Source: a virus
Reading direction: 5' to 3' (one strand)
Virus record (IMG/VR): IMGVR_UViG_3300030107_007521
Span: 1 to 46,538 of that record
DNA length: 46,538 nt
Below are positions 16,246 through 24,600 of this stretch, piece after piece (position 1 is the first letter of the stretch; the number at the start of each line of letters is the position of its first letter). The translations under genes were made by a program, and so were the position numbers. The notes beneath the pieces were generated by a model that was given only the letters and a program-made list of their open reading frames with translations, had not been told where the DNA came from and did not search any database.

Positions 16246-17475
16246 TTACTCTGAGCTCCGTATTGAATTTGAGCCACACACAGTTCCAGAGATAAATAAT
16301 CCGTTGGTTGTATCTTGTGGTCCACCAACTGTTGCGGTAAACGATAAATCAACAGATTTATTATCACCAATGCTTGAGCTGAACGATTCACTGTCTAGCG
16401 TTGCGTTTTTAACCACATAAGCTATTTGACCCGCTGCCGTCACCCCAGCAGAAGATCCACCAGCAATATTTTTGTTCATTTTTAGGGTAATGTCATGTTT
16501 TGTATTTTCATAAAGTTCGTCAAATAGATTTCCAGCTTTTAAGTCTGCGACGGTTGCAGATACAGAAACACCAACTGTAACAGGAAAATCAATTTCTCTT
16601 GCGAATCCAAAAGAGTTTCCAAGTCTTTGTAATACGCTTCTACCTAGCGGTAAATCTATTGAAAAACTGTTAATATGTGCAGAGGTAGAGCCTGCGCTGT
16701 CAGCCAAATTAGTAATGAGTCCAGTGCCTTCACCAAATGAAATTTCAATATCGCCTGGTCTGATAACTTCGCCTACAGAACCAGTCACTGGATCTGGTAG
16801 TTGAAATGTTGCAGTTCCTTTTGTGCCCGCATCTGGGTCGATTGCTGGTGTAGCCATAAGGGTTGCAGCAGGTTGAGCTGTAATATTTAAGCCTTCGACA
16901 GACACGCTTGCTGTTGGGACAGCACCAACAGAAGCACTCATGCTGTAGTTGGTAATAAATCCATTACCGATAGAAATAACAGTGCTTGTACTGTCAGTGG
17001 TTAGACCTGAGCTTTCATTTGCATCGTTTCCTTCTTTTACTGTTAAAATATGATAATTTCTACCAGAAATATTAGAAAGAAGCCCAGAAATGGCAGAGCA
17101 CGTTGGACTAGCAACAGTCGTTGCTGGATCAACGCTTATTCCTAATGCGTCTTCATTTACACCATTTGTCACTAAGTATGTAAAATCTAATCCTACGGTT
17201 GGCGCATCGATTACTGCGGTGTCTATTCGAGCTAATTGTCCAAACTGATTAATATCAGTTCTGTTGATCGCAAAGTTATAATTTGCGCTTTGAACACGAT
17301 GAATTTGGTGAAATGCACCTAATGGAATGTCTCCATGGGTGTCCGCTGAAGCATCGGCAGCTGAAGCACCAACGCCTGCAATACCACGTTCTACTAAGTC
17401 GATTGTTTTAAAACCCGTATATTGATGGTTTACAAACAACGCTTCACTTTGATAAATTACTCTGTTTCTTGCCAT
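16246..17475 (-). CDS. Tail-tube protein, paralogue 2 (best candidate for the major tail tube)
   Basis: The protein has 409 residues. It is the closest relative of the tube part of the propeller protein at 20-2452: MARNRVIYQSEALFV, NRTDINQFGQLARIDTAV, ITNYSMSASVGAVPTASVS, SIDLPLGRSVLQRLGNSFGF without its ends, and NATLDSESFSSSIGDNKSVD. It follows the neck genes on its strand, which is where the major tube gene of siphoviruses stands, and has a 111-base leader with a GTGTAAA motif and an inverted repeat. Tube subunits stack as rings around the tape measure. Major versus minor role cannot be decided from sequence; abundance in virions would settle it. Confidence 0.75.
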   Translation of the reverse strand: MARNRVIYQSEALFVNHQYTGFKTIDLVERGIAGVGASAADASADTHGDIPLGAFHQIHRVQSANYNFAINRTDINQFGQLARIDTAVIDAPTVGLDFTYLVTNGVNEDALGISVDPATTVASPTCSAISGLLSNISGRNYHILTVKEGNDANESSGLTTDSTSTVISIGNGFITNYSMSASVGAVPTASVSVEGLNITAQPAATLMATPAIDPDAGTKGTATFQLPDPVTGSVGEVIRPGDIEISFGEGTGLITNLADSAGSTSAHINSFSIDLPLGRSVLQRLGNSFGFAREIDFPVTVGVSVSATVADLKAGNLFDELYENTKHDITLKMNKNIAGGSSAGVTAAGQIAYVVKNATLDSESFSSSIGDNKSVDLSFTATVGGPQDTTNGLFISGTVCGSNSIRSSE

Positions 17476-17548
17476 GATGTTAAAAAAAGTTTAAGGTTAT
17501 TGTTGTTTACAACATTTCTACTGTAATGTGAAATTTTTTCTAAACTTA

Positions 17549-17573
17549 TATAAAGTTAAAAGTTAACTTTATA
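17549..17573. repeat. Inverted repeat in the 5' leader of the tube gene
   Basis: TATAAAGTT and AACTTTATA form a 9-base inverted repeat with a 7-base spacer. A 12-base palindrome AAAGTTAACTTT (17559-17570) overlaps it. On the minus strand it lies between a GTGTAAA motif (17586-17580) and the ATG of the 409-residue tube gene, so it may be an operator or a leader hairpin. Confidence 0.5.
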
Positions 17574-17579
17574 CTTTAC

Positions 17580-17586
17580 TTTACAC
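17580..17586 (-). promoter_or_regulatory. Weak GTGTAA-type motif before the tube gene
   Basis: GTGTAAA on the minus strand directly follows the stop of the 307-residue gene and begins the 111-base leader of the 409-residue tube gene. GTGTAAA also occurs inside other genes, so this is a weak candidate supported mainly by position. Confidence 0.25.
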
Positions 17587-18510
17587 TTAATTTGCGCGAG
17601 GTGAGCGATATTTATGTATTTCAAAATCAATAAAACCTATAAAAATGTTAGGGTTGACACGTTTTTTAACACGATCACTTAATTTTGAAACATCTACAGA
17701 CTCAATATGAAACAAACTATCAGATGCATCACTTTCTACTTGATTGTAGCTGTAACCTGTAGGATAAGTTGATGACTTTATGTCTCCAAATTCAGTTGTA
17801 GGAAAATCTTCAAAGTTAACTTGCACAAAAGATCTTTTTTGAGCATCTGCAGCTAATGATAATACACAATCCAAGCAATACAAATCACTTGTCATAACAA
17901 CGGCTTTTACGTTTGTTTTTGTAATATCTAATCCACCAAACGCAAATGGTTCATTTTGTACACTTTCAGAAGTAACAAAAACTGCTGGTAAAACTTGATC
18001 ATAAGGTTCTACTCCAGTTGTGTTAATTGAGCCAAATCTATCATTTGTTTTAAATTTTTCAATAACCAAATCTTCTTCTGTTTGGTTTGTCATATATATA
18101 TTAAAGTCTTTTACTGCAAATTGACCGCTCAAAGACAAGTCATTACTAGGTACATTTCCAGAATCGTCGCCAGTAAAAAATACTCTACCATTGTCATAGT
18201 CTATTGTTAAACCACTTGTTCCGCGCGGTATTTCAAAAGCAGTTCCATCTTCTCTTTGTCCGCTAACTCTATCAATAACTATCGCACCTTCAGTACCTTG
18301 AGAGTTTACAACGCCGCTATGTAAACCGCTATCAAATATAAATTGTTTGTATTGAGACGAATAAACACTATAATCACTTGATAGTCTATCATCTGTCATA
18401 TTATAAAATACGCCAGTTTTGTTTTTGTAAGCGTCTCCATACTTTTGCAAATAGTTGTCAAACCAAAGAAAAAAGCTGGTCATTAATGTATGTTGAAATT
18501 GTGGTTTCAT
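17587..18510 (-). CDS. Neck / tail-completion protein candidate
   Basis: The protein has 307 residues and no clear family. It begins MKPQFQHTLMTSFFLWFDNYLQKYG and is beta-rich throughout, with a hydrophobic stretch VFVTSESV near the middle. Two cysteines lie close together in LYCLDCVLSL. On its own strand it comes after the 193-residue protein (overlap ATGA) and before the major tube candidate, the slot usually held by the tail-completion or terminator protein. The assignment rests on gene order, not on motifs. Confidence 0.4.
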   Translation of the reverse strand: MKPQFQHTLMTSFFLWFDNYLQKYGDAYKNKTGVFYNMTDDRLSSDYSVYSSQYKQFIFDSGLHSGVVNSQGTEGAIVIDRVSGQREDGTAFEIPRGTSGLTIDYDNGRVFFTGDDSGNVPSNDLSLSGQFAVKDFNIYMTNQTEEDLVIEKFKTNDRFGSINTTGVEPYDQVLPAVFVTSESVQNEPFAFGGLDITKTNVKAVVMTSDLYCLDCVLSLAADAQKRSFVQVNFEDFPTTEFGDIKSSTYPTGYSYNQVESDASDSLFHIESVDVSKLSDRVKKRVNPNIFIGFIDFEIHKYRSPRAN

Positions 18511-19088
18511 AGTGTTAATTTATTTACTTTTAGTAAAAAGTTATTTAGTATTTCTGATATATATTTAGTATTTTTAAATCTTCCGCTGCGGATTTTTGAT
18601 TGACTTTGAATACCTCCTCCAGATCTACTGGCATCTGACTCTACATTTAAGTATCTGCCAAGCCCAGATAATCCGCTTTCAATACCTTTTAGCCAGCTTC
18701 TGCCTGTAGCATACGGTAGCGGTGTTGCTGCAAATAATTCTTCTTTAGATGGATAATATATTTTAAAGTCAACTATCGCGTTTTTTACTCGGACAAATGC
18801 TATATAAGAAGATTCTAACATGCTTCTTACTGTTCTTATTGGTTCGTCATTTTTATTAAATCCAATAAACCCAAATAAGCTACCTCCGCTAACAAACGCA
18901 CTTGGATCTGCGTCGACTCCACGTTCAAGCTCTTGTGTTACTGGGTGGTTATTGAATTCTGTAAGCATTTCTCGTTTTAATATTTCAAACTCTTTTATCA
19001 GTCTAGACTCTACATCTTTCCTGAGAAATTTGCCAGTTTGTTTATAAACAATATCAATTGCTCCAGCTGGAACTACTACTCTACTCAT
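18507..19088 (-). CDS. Neck protein candidate (HK97 gp10-like position)
   Basis: The protein has 193 residues. A helical N-terminus (about 15-50, RKDVESRLIKEFEILKREML) is followed by SLFGFIGFNKNDEPIRTV and a strand VDFKIYYPSKEEL, then a basic, serine-rich C-terminus. This helix-then-strand layout, the short length and its position second in the neck block suggest a gp10-like neck protein. It overlaps its upstream gene by 8 bases and its downstream gene by 4, so the three neck genes form one operon. Confidence 0.45.
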   Translation of the reverse strand: MSRVVVPAGAIDIVYKQTGKFLRKDVESRLIKEFEILKREMLTEFNNHPVTQELERGVDADPSAFVSGGSLFGFIGFNKNDEPIRTVRSMLESSYIAFVRVKNAIVDFKIYYPSKEELFAATPLPYATGRSWLKGIESGLSGLGRYLNVESDASRSGGGIQSQSKIRSGRFKNTKYISEILNNFLLKVNKLTL

Positions 19089-19533
19089 CGATTGGTTTTA
19101 AATAATAAGTATAAAATCTCGCGTCAAAAAGTCCGTGTGGTCTGTAATCACTAAAAATAGTAAACCTTCTGCCATCCAGTTGGACACGTTTTGCATCTTT
19201 TAAATAACTATGGGCATCTCCAGAAACCTTGATTCTTACGCTGCCTGCAGGCATTTTAATTTTTAACTGAGAGTCAAGCTGAGAATCTGCAAAATATTCT
19301 TCGTTTTGATTCATATATTGAACTCTCGCTTTGTAACTGCCAGATTGTGTTACATTTACAACACTTGTTGTTGATCCAGCGGTTCCGTAAACAGAGTTAA
19401 ACTCTGAACTGGGAGTTGTAACTGTTTTCGTGGCTTCTTTGATTATCTGGATATCGCGTGCAAAAGTATCATGAAGACTGTCCATGACATCATTCAATGC
19501 TGATTTATCCGTAGCTGTAAGTAAACTTGCCAT
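19081..19533 (-). CDS. Head-closure / stopper candidate
   Basis: The protein has 150 residues. A helical N-terminus (about 8-40) leads into a beta-rich body with YKARVQYMN, LKIKMPAGSVRIKVSG and a final RRFTIFSDYRPHG, a layout like the small stopper proteins that close the head after packaging. It is the first gene of the minus-strand block, 7 bases after a GTGTAAA motif. No Shine-Dalgarno sequence is visible. The assignment is based on size, fold impression and gene order. Confidence 0.4.
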   Translation of the reverse strand: MASLLTATDKSALNDVMDSLHDTFARDIQIIKEATKTVTTPSSEFNSVYGTAGSTTSVVNVTQSGSYKARVQYMNQNEEYFADSQLDSQLKIKMPAGSVRIKVSGDAHSYLKDAKRVQLDGRRFTIFSDYRPHGLFDARFYTYYLKPIDE

Positions 19534-19540
19534 GCTTTTC

Positions 19541-19547
19541 TTTACAC
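19541..19547 (-). promoter_or_regulatory. Weak GTGTAA-type motif before the minus-strand block
   Basis: GTGTAAA on the minus strand ends 7 bases before the ATG of the 150-residue gene, in the 61-base divergent gap. If it is a promoter, the transcript would start at or next to the ATG. It faces away from the stronger plus-strand site at 19563. Confidence 0.3.
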
Positions 19548-19562
19548 TTTTTATTGTTTTTT

Positions 19563-19577
19563 GTGTAATATAATTTA
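19563..19577 (+). promoter_or_regulatory. Putative late promoter (GTGTAAT motif) for the chaperone genes
   Basis: GTGTAATATAATTTA begins 32 bases before the ATG at 19595, with AAGG at 19583 as a possible ribosome site. It is in the divergent gap, back to back with a GTGTAAA motif on the other strand. Confidence 0.6.
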
Positions 19578-19594
19578 GGTTTAAGGTTTAAATT

Positions 19595-19882
19595 ATGGAC
19601 GCAAAAGGATTATTAGGCGATTATTATGGTCGTAATACTAAAAAATTATTTAAGACATTTTTAATTTTATTAGAAGATTTAAAAACAGACCATGACATTC
19701 ATTTTTGCAAACTTCGCAAAAATTTACCCAATCATAAAGAATTAATCGAACAAGCTGATTACTTCGACGAAAAGAAGATGCAATATCTTCGTAAGAAAGT
19801 GTTAGATATGGGCAATGAAAATATTCGTAGTAATGATGATGATCTAGACAAGTTCACAATAGAATTTCAATTTAAAAATTAA
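19595..19882 (+). CDS. Small unrecognised protein
   Basis: The protein has 95 residues, is charged and mostly helical, with a C-terminal acidic stretch (SNDDDLDKF). One cysteine is present. It opens the plus-strand operon that runs into the tail-assembly-chaperone candidates, so it is probably a tail-morphogenesis factor, but nothing in the sequence gives a function. Confidence 0.6.
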   Translation: MDAKGLLGDYYGRNTKKLFKTFLILLEDLKTDHDIHFCKLRKNLPNHKELIEQADYFDEKKMQYLRKKVLDMGNENIRSNDDDLDKFTIEFQFKN

Positions 19883-19900
19883 TATAATAAGGATCAAGGT

Positions 19901-20662
19901 ATGAACGAAATATATAGCTTTACAGTCGAACTTTCAAAGGAAAAAGAAAAGAAAGTTGAAAAAACAATTATCGATAAAGATACTGGTGAAGAAAAAACAG
20001 TGTCTGTCAATGAAAAGTTTACAGAAAAAGAACCTGTTCGGGTTATTTTGAAAGAACCTAATCGCAGACAAATTGAAGAAGCTGATATGGAGTATAGCAT
20101 TGAAATCAGTCAATGCATCAAAAGAGGCATTCTTACAAAAGCTATGCTTGCTAAAAAATATAGTGATTCTGGCGGATTAATGGCGGAAACTGATGCTCAA
20201 GTATTAACTCAAAAATATGGACAACTAAATCAACTTCAAACTGATTTCACAAGACTAAATACAAAAACGGGAGATCGCACAGAAGAAGACGAAGAAAAAG
20301 AAAAACAATTAATTCAAGATATTGCGGGATTACGCAGAGAAATTGTTGATACTGAAACTGCATATGCTTCTTTGTTTAATCACACTGCGGACACTAAAGC
20401 TCAAAACAGAGTTATTTTGTGGTACGTTTTAAATTTAGCATATGTTGCAAGAGGAGAAGAAGATCCAGAGCCATTATTTGTAGGAGATTCTTTTGAACAA
20501 AAAGAAAATCATTATTACGAACTTGATGAAGCTCAAGACGAATTATATTTACTAGTTCAATCAAAACTTGCAACCTTTGTAAGTTATTGGTATTTTACGG
20601 CGGGAGTAACTCGCGCAGACATTGAACAGCTAGATAAAGATATTGAAGAAGGTAATGTTTAA
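19901..20662 (+). CDS. Tail-assembly chaperone candidate 1
   Basis: The protein has 253 residues. A beta-type N-terminus (FTVELSKEKEKKVEK, then VRVILKEPNRRQIEEADMEYS without its ends) is followed by a long charged helical region (about 90-150, LNQLQTDFTRLN, LIQDIAGLRREI) and an acidic C-terminus. The N-terminal form 'strand, then EPxRRQIEEADM' resembles the start of chaperones whose genes lie just before the tape measure. It has an AAGG ribosome site. It joins the next gene by TAATG rather than by an apparent frameshift site. Confidence 0.5.
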   Translation: MNEIYSFTVELSKEKEKKVEKTIIDKDTGEEKTVSVNEKFTEKEPVRVILKEPNRRQIEEADMEYSIEISQCIKRGILTKAMLAKKYSDSGGLMAETDAQVLTQKYGQLNQLQTDFTRLNTKTGDRTEEDEEKEKQLIQDIAGLRREIVDTETAYASLFNHTADTKAQNRVILWYVLNLAYVARGEEDPEPLFVGDSFEQKENHYYELDEAQDELYLLVQSKLATFVSYWYFTAGVTRADIEQLDKDIEEGNV

Positions 20663-21660
20663 TGGGTTTAGAACAAACACTGTTCAAGCGCATTTTTCGT
20701 GATGTTGTTCGCGGACATTCAATAAATTATTATAACAACAAAAAAATCTACGTTAAGCATCTTGGCGTCAATGAACAAGTTGATCTGGATGATTATAGAC
20801 TAGAACACTTAGAACGCGCAAAGCAAAGAGGAATCCCTGAAGAAAAAGAAGTATTAAAATTTCTAAAAGACAGTGGCGATTGGACAGATAAAGACGAAAA
20901 AGATATATCAGATCAATACTCTTTTATTCAAAGTTTGATAGACAATAAAACTGGATTATATCTGCAAAGTCAAATAGATAAACAAGATGAACTGATTCAC
21001 AAAGCTCGCGAAGAGCTGGACGAAAAACTAAAAATAAGAAGAGGACTGTTGGGTAATACTTGTGAAGATTATGCGGAAAAACGCTGTATTGATTTGTATA
21101 TTATAAAAAGCTTTTATTATGACATAAAATTTGAAGATACTGTTTTTACGCAACAATCATTTGACGAATTATCAAATACTGAATTAGGAATAGTTAATAC
21201 TATATATAATGAAATATTTGGAACATATTCTGATTTAAATTTTCAAAAAATGGTTTTGGAAGATTTTTATGGGCCGTATATGCAGTGCTGTGACAAGCCA
21301 TTAGACTTTTTCGGAAAACCTACCACTTTTTTAACACATTATCAATTAAGATTATATTCTTACACGGTAATGTTTAAAAACATATTTAATTCTGGAGAAG
21401 AAATACCTTTTAAAATTCGAAAAGATCCGCAAAAGCTTATGGATTGGGCAAGAAATCCTAAAGGTAGAGAAAAAGCAAGAGAAGTTATGGAAAAATCTGG
21501 CGAAGGCGGAGCAGGCTTGTTTGGAGCAACAAAAGAAGACCTTGAATCATTGGGCATTGAAACGCAAGGAGCTGGAACAGTTTCCTTAGAAGAAGCGGCA
21601 AAGAAAAAGGGCGGCACCTTAAACATGGAAGATTTAATGAAATTAAGTGGAATGGGTTAA
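20662..21660 (+). CDS. Tail-assembly chaperone candidate 2
   Basis: The protein has 332 residues and no family I recognise. It starts at the TAATG overlap with the 253-residue gene. It is helical, with a charged coil at about 70-125, a cysteine pair in GNTCEDYAEKRC, and a glycine-rich loop GEGGAGLFGATKEDLESLG near residue 285 before a short C-terminal helix. Standing immediately before the tape measure gene, and coupled to its neighbour, it fits the second member of the chaperone pair (lambda G/GT position). The C-terminal loop plus LMKLSGMG tail may be flexible. Confidence 0.45.
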   Translation: MGLEQTLFKRIFRDVVRGHSINYYNNKKIYVKHLGVNEQVDLDDYRLEHLERAKQRGIPEEKEVLKFLKDSGDWTDKDEKDISDQYSFIQSLIDNKTGLYLQSQIDKQDELIHKAREELDEKLKIRRGLLGNTCEDYAEKRCIDLYIIKSFYYDIKFEDTVFTQQSFDELSNTELGIVNTIYNEIFGTYSDLNFQKMVLEDFYGPYMQCCDKPLDFFGKPTTFLTHYQLRLYSYTVMFKNIFNSGEEIPFKIRKDPQKLMDWARNPKGREKAREVMEKSGEGGAGLFGATKEDLESLGIETQGAGTVSLEEAAKKKGGTLNMEDLMKLSGMG

Positions 21661-21667
21661 TTTTTAT

Positions 21668-21682
21668 GTGTAATTGCATATA
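21668..21682 (+). promoter_or_regulatory. Putative late promoter (GTGTAAT motif) for the tape measure gene
   Basis: GTGTAATTGCATATA begins 8 bases after the stop of the chaperone candidate and 30 bases before the tape-measure ATG. AAGGA (21682-21686) follows as the ribosome site. Confidence 0.55.
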
Positions 21683-21697
21683 AGGATAATTGGACCC

Positions 21698-24600
21698 ATG
21701 GCCAGAGCAATAGAAGTACCAGTAGTAGCAAAAAGAGGAACGCTTGCAAAATCGATAGAAGGCGAGGCAGCAACGGCGTTTAGAAATTTGGGCAGATCGT
21801 CAGGAGCAGTAGCTCCGTTGGGCAGAATGCTTGGAAGGATAAGGGCAGATGCGGACGAATTTACAAAATCTATTGAAGCTTCTAACGCTCGTGTTATTGC
21901 ATTCGGTGCCAGCGTTGGTGTTATTAATGGCATCAGTAACGCTTTTAAATCCTTAGTCGCTACTACAATCAATGTTGAGAAAAAATTAACTGACATTAAT
22001 ATTGTTTTAGGTGCTTCGCAAAAAGGTATTGCAAAATTCGGAGATGGACTTTTTAAAGTAGCAAAAAATACTGCACAAAGTTTTGACGTGGTTGCTGAAG
22101 CTGCTACTGAATTTGCTCGTCAAGGTTTAAGTATTGAAGAAACATTAAAGCGTACAAATGATGCGCTTATTCTTACTCGTCTTACTGGACTAAAAGCCGC
22201 AGAGTCTGTTAAAGGTTTGACTGCTGCAGTTAACGGTTTTGGCAAAGCTGGGCTTACTACCACTCAGATTATTAACAAACTGTCTGCCGTTGACGTTCAA
22301 TTTGCGGTTGGTACAGATGACTTGATTGATGCGTTGAGTCGTGCAGGCGCTGTAGCTCAAGACGCTGGAGTTAACTTTGATGAGTTGGTTGCTTTGGTAA
22401 CAGTAGCGCAGCAAAGAACTGCTCGCGGTGGCGCTGTTATTGGCAACGCTTTCAAAACAATTTATACCCGAATACAAGATCCCAAAGCTTTAGCGGCATT
22501 AAGGCAAGTTGGTGTAGCTGTTGATGATATTACTGGCGCTGCACTACCAGCTAATAAAGTATTACAAAATTTAGCGCAATCATACGACAGCTTAAATAGA
22601 ACACAAAAAGCTTCAATAGATCAATTTGTCGCAGGTAAATTTCAAATCAACATTTTAAAATCTGTATTAGGAGATTTAAATACCGTTAATAATGAATACA
22701 GCAGAGCTCAACAAGTTTCTGCAAATGCAACAGATCAAGCAATTCAAAAAAATCAACAATTAAATAAAACACTTGCAGCACTCGCAACTCAGGGCGGACT
22801 AGCTGTTGAAGAATTAGCAAAGAAAATTGGTGACATTAGTCTTGGCCCAGGAATGCGTAATATTCTTACTACTTTTAACGAACTTGTAGAAGGAGCAACT
22901 CGTGGGCTAGATGGTGAAGGTGCGGGATCAAACTTTGCAAAAGGATTACTAAGAGGTATAGGAGGAATTTTAACAGGCCCAGGTTTAATTGTTATTGGCG
23001 GAGTATTTATAAAACTATTTAAAGATCTTACAGTTTTCGGTGTCAAAAGTTTAAAAAACTTATTAGGACTGAACAATGCATCAAAACAACAAGCAGCGCT
23101 TCAACAAGGCATTGGTCAACTACTCGCTACAAACGTAAAGTTTCAACAAGCAATTGCTGCAGCCTCAGGTAATACTGCAAAACAAGCGGCTGTCGTAAAC
23201 AGATTTCTCGCAACCGAAGTTGCGTTAAGAGAGCGTGCAGCAGCGGCTGGAGCAAAAATGGCAGCAGGCGCATATGCAGGTGGGTTTGGAGTTAGCGCTG
23301 CAGGCTTTATAACAAAAGGAAGAGGTAGACGCGGAGCTCCTTCATTTGCACCAAGTGGTGAAGTTCCTAATTTTATGATGTCGGTAGCCCAATTAATGAA
23401 GCATTTGGGCGGTAAAACGTTTCAAGTAAAAGGTAATCCAGCTTCAAAAGGAAAAGGTGGATTTATGGGAAGTGTTATGCGCTCAGGCGCAGAACTTGGA
23501 GTGCTTGGCGCGGCAGGCCGTGGGCCTAAAACATACACTAAAGAAATGTTTAGTAAGCAGGGGGTCAAGGAGACGATGGGTGCGGATCTGCCCCAGGGTG
23601 ACGTAAAGGCTGGTATGATAGGGTCGGGCAAATTTGAGTTTACCAAGGGAAGCGGAAAATCAATCCAGGTTGGACAGGGAGCTAGATTTTTAAGACAAGG
23701 AGCAATTGGTATTTCGCCTTTTACTGGTTTTAGGGACGCTGGAAAATTATCTGGAGCGTTAACCACTCAAGGTGGATATCCTTACATGCCGTCAGGAGCA
23801 GGGAAAAGACTTGAAAAGATTATGGCGAACCAACCACTTGGGTTTGGCGGATCAAAAGGAGCAGAAAAAGAAGCGCTGTTTGCAAGTGGTGGGGTAGGAG
23901 AGCAAATACGGCAAGCTCTAGGAGCAAGGGGGCGCTCAGCTAAGCCTGCTAGAGCCATTGCTTCTGCTTTTGATATGGATAAATTTGTTCTTGAATATTT
24001 TAAAAATATGGGTCGTTCACTTCCAGGTGTAGGAGCTTTTGGGCGAGGCATGGGTGGAATTGTTAAAGGTAGAAAAATTGATGAAAATGCAGTAGAAGCC
24101 ATACTTGGATCTCCAGCATATTCGGCTTCAGGATCATTGTCTCGACAAGCTATGGCAGATGCTATGAACAAGGTTATGCCTGCAAGTCAAGCACGGCATC
24201 AGAGATTTCTAGATAAAGGTCTTGTTCCCTTTATGGCTCCAAATTTCTCTCCACTGGGAGATGCAGTAAGAAGAGAAAAAATGCAAGTCGGCGGTATGCT
24301 AGGAATTTCTCCATCTAGCGTCAAAACAAAAGTCGTACAAAACACAGCATTAAGAAGTCCATTTAATCCTGGTGGCTTTGGAGTTATTTCTCCCACGATT
24401 GGACAAAACAGCTTTGCAGATGCACGAAGAATGCACAGAGGAGAAGATTTAAGAACAACTAATTTACCAAACTTTGGGTCGGATATTCCTGGGGTTGACC
24501 CCAAAAAAACTCCAATGGGATATTTACGACCAGGTGTGGCAGAAGTAATTCTATCTGGAATAAAAGAAGACGTAAGTAAAAAACTAGGTCATTCAATAGG

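Noticed and set aside
16100-16420. Plus-strand open frame across the two minus-strand tube genes
   Set aside because: It is antisense to two genes with clear homology to each other and spans the intergenic hairpin.
20640-20670. Programmed -1 frameshift between the two chaperone candidates
   Set aside because: There is no slippery heptamer near the junction, and TAATG gives a simple stop/restart explanation.
21674-21697. TTG at 21674 as start of the tape measure
   Set aside because: It overlaps the GTGTAAT motif and has no ribosome site, whereas ATG at 21698 has AAGGA at a suitable distance.
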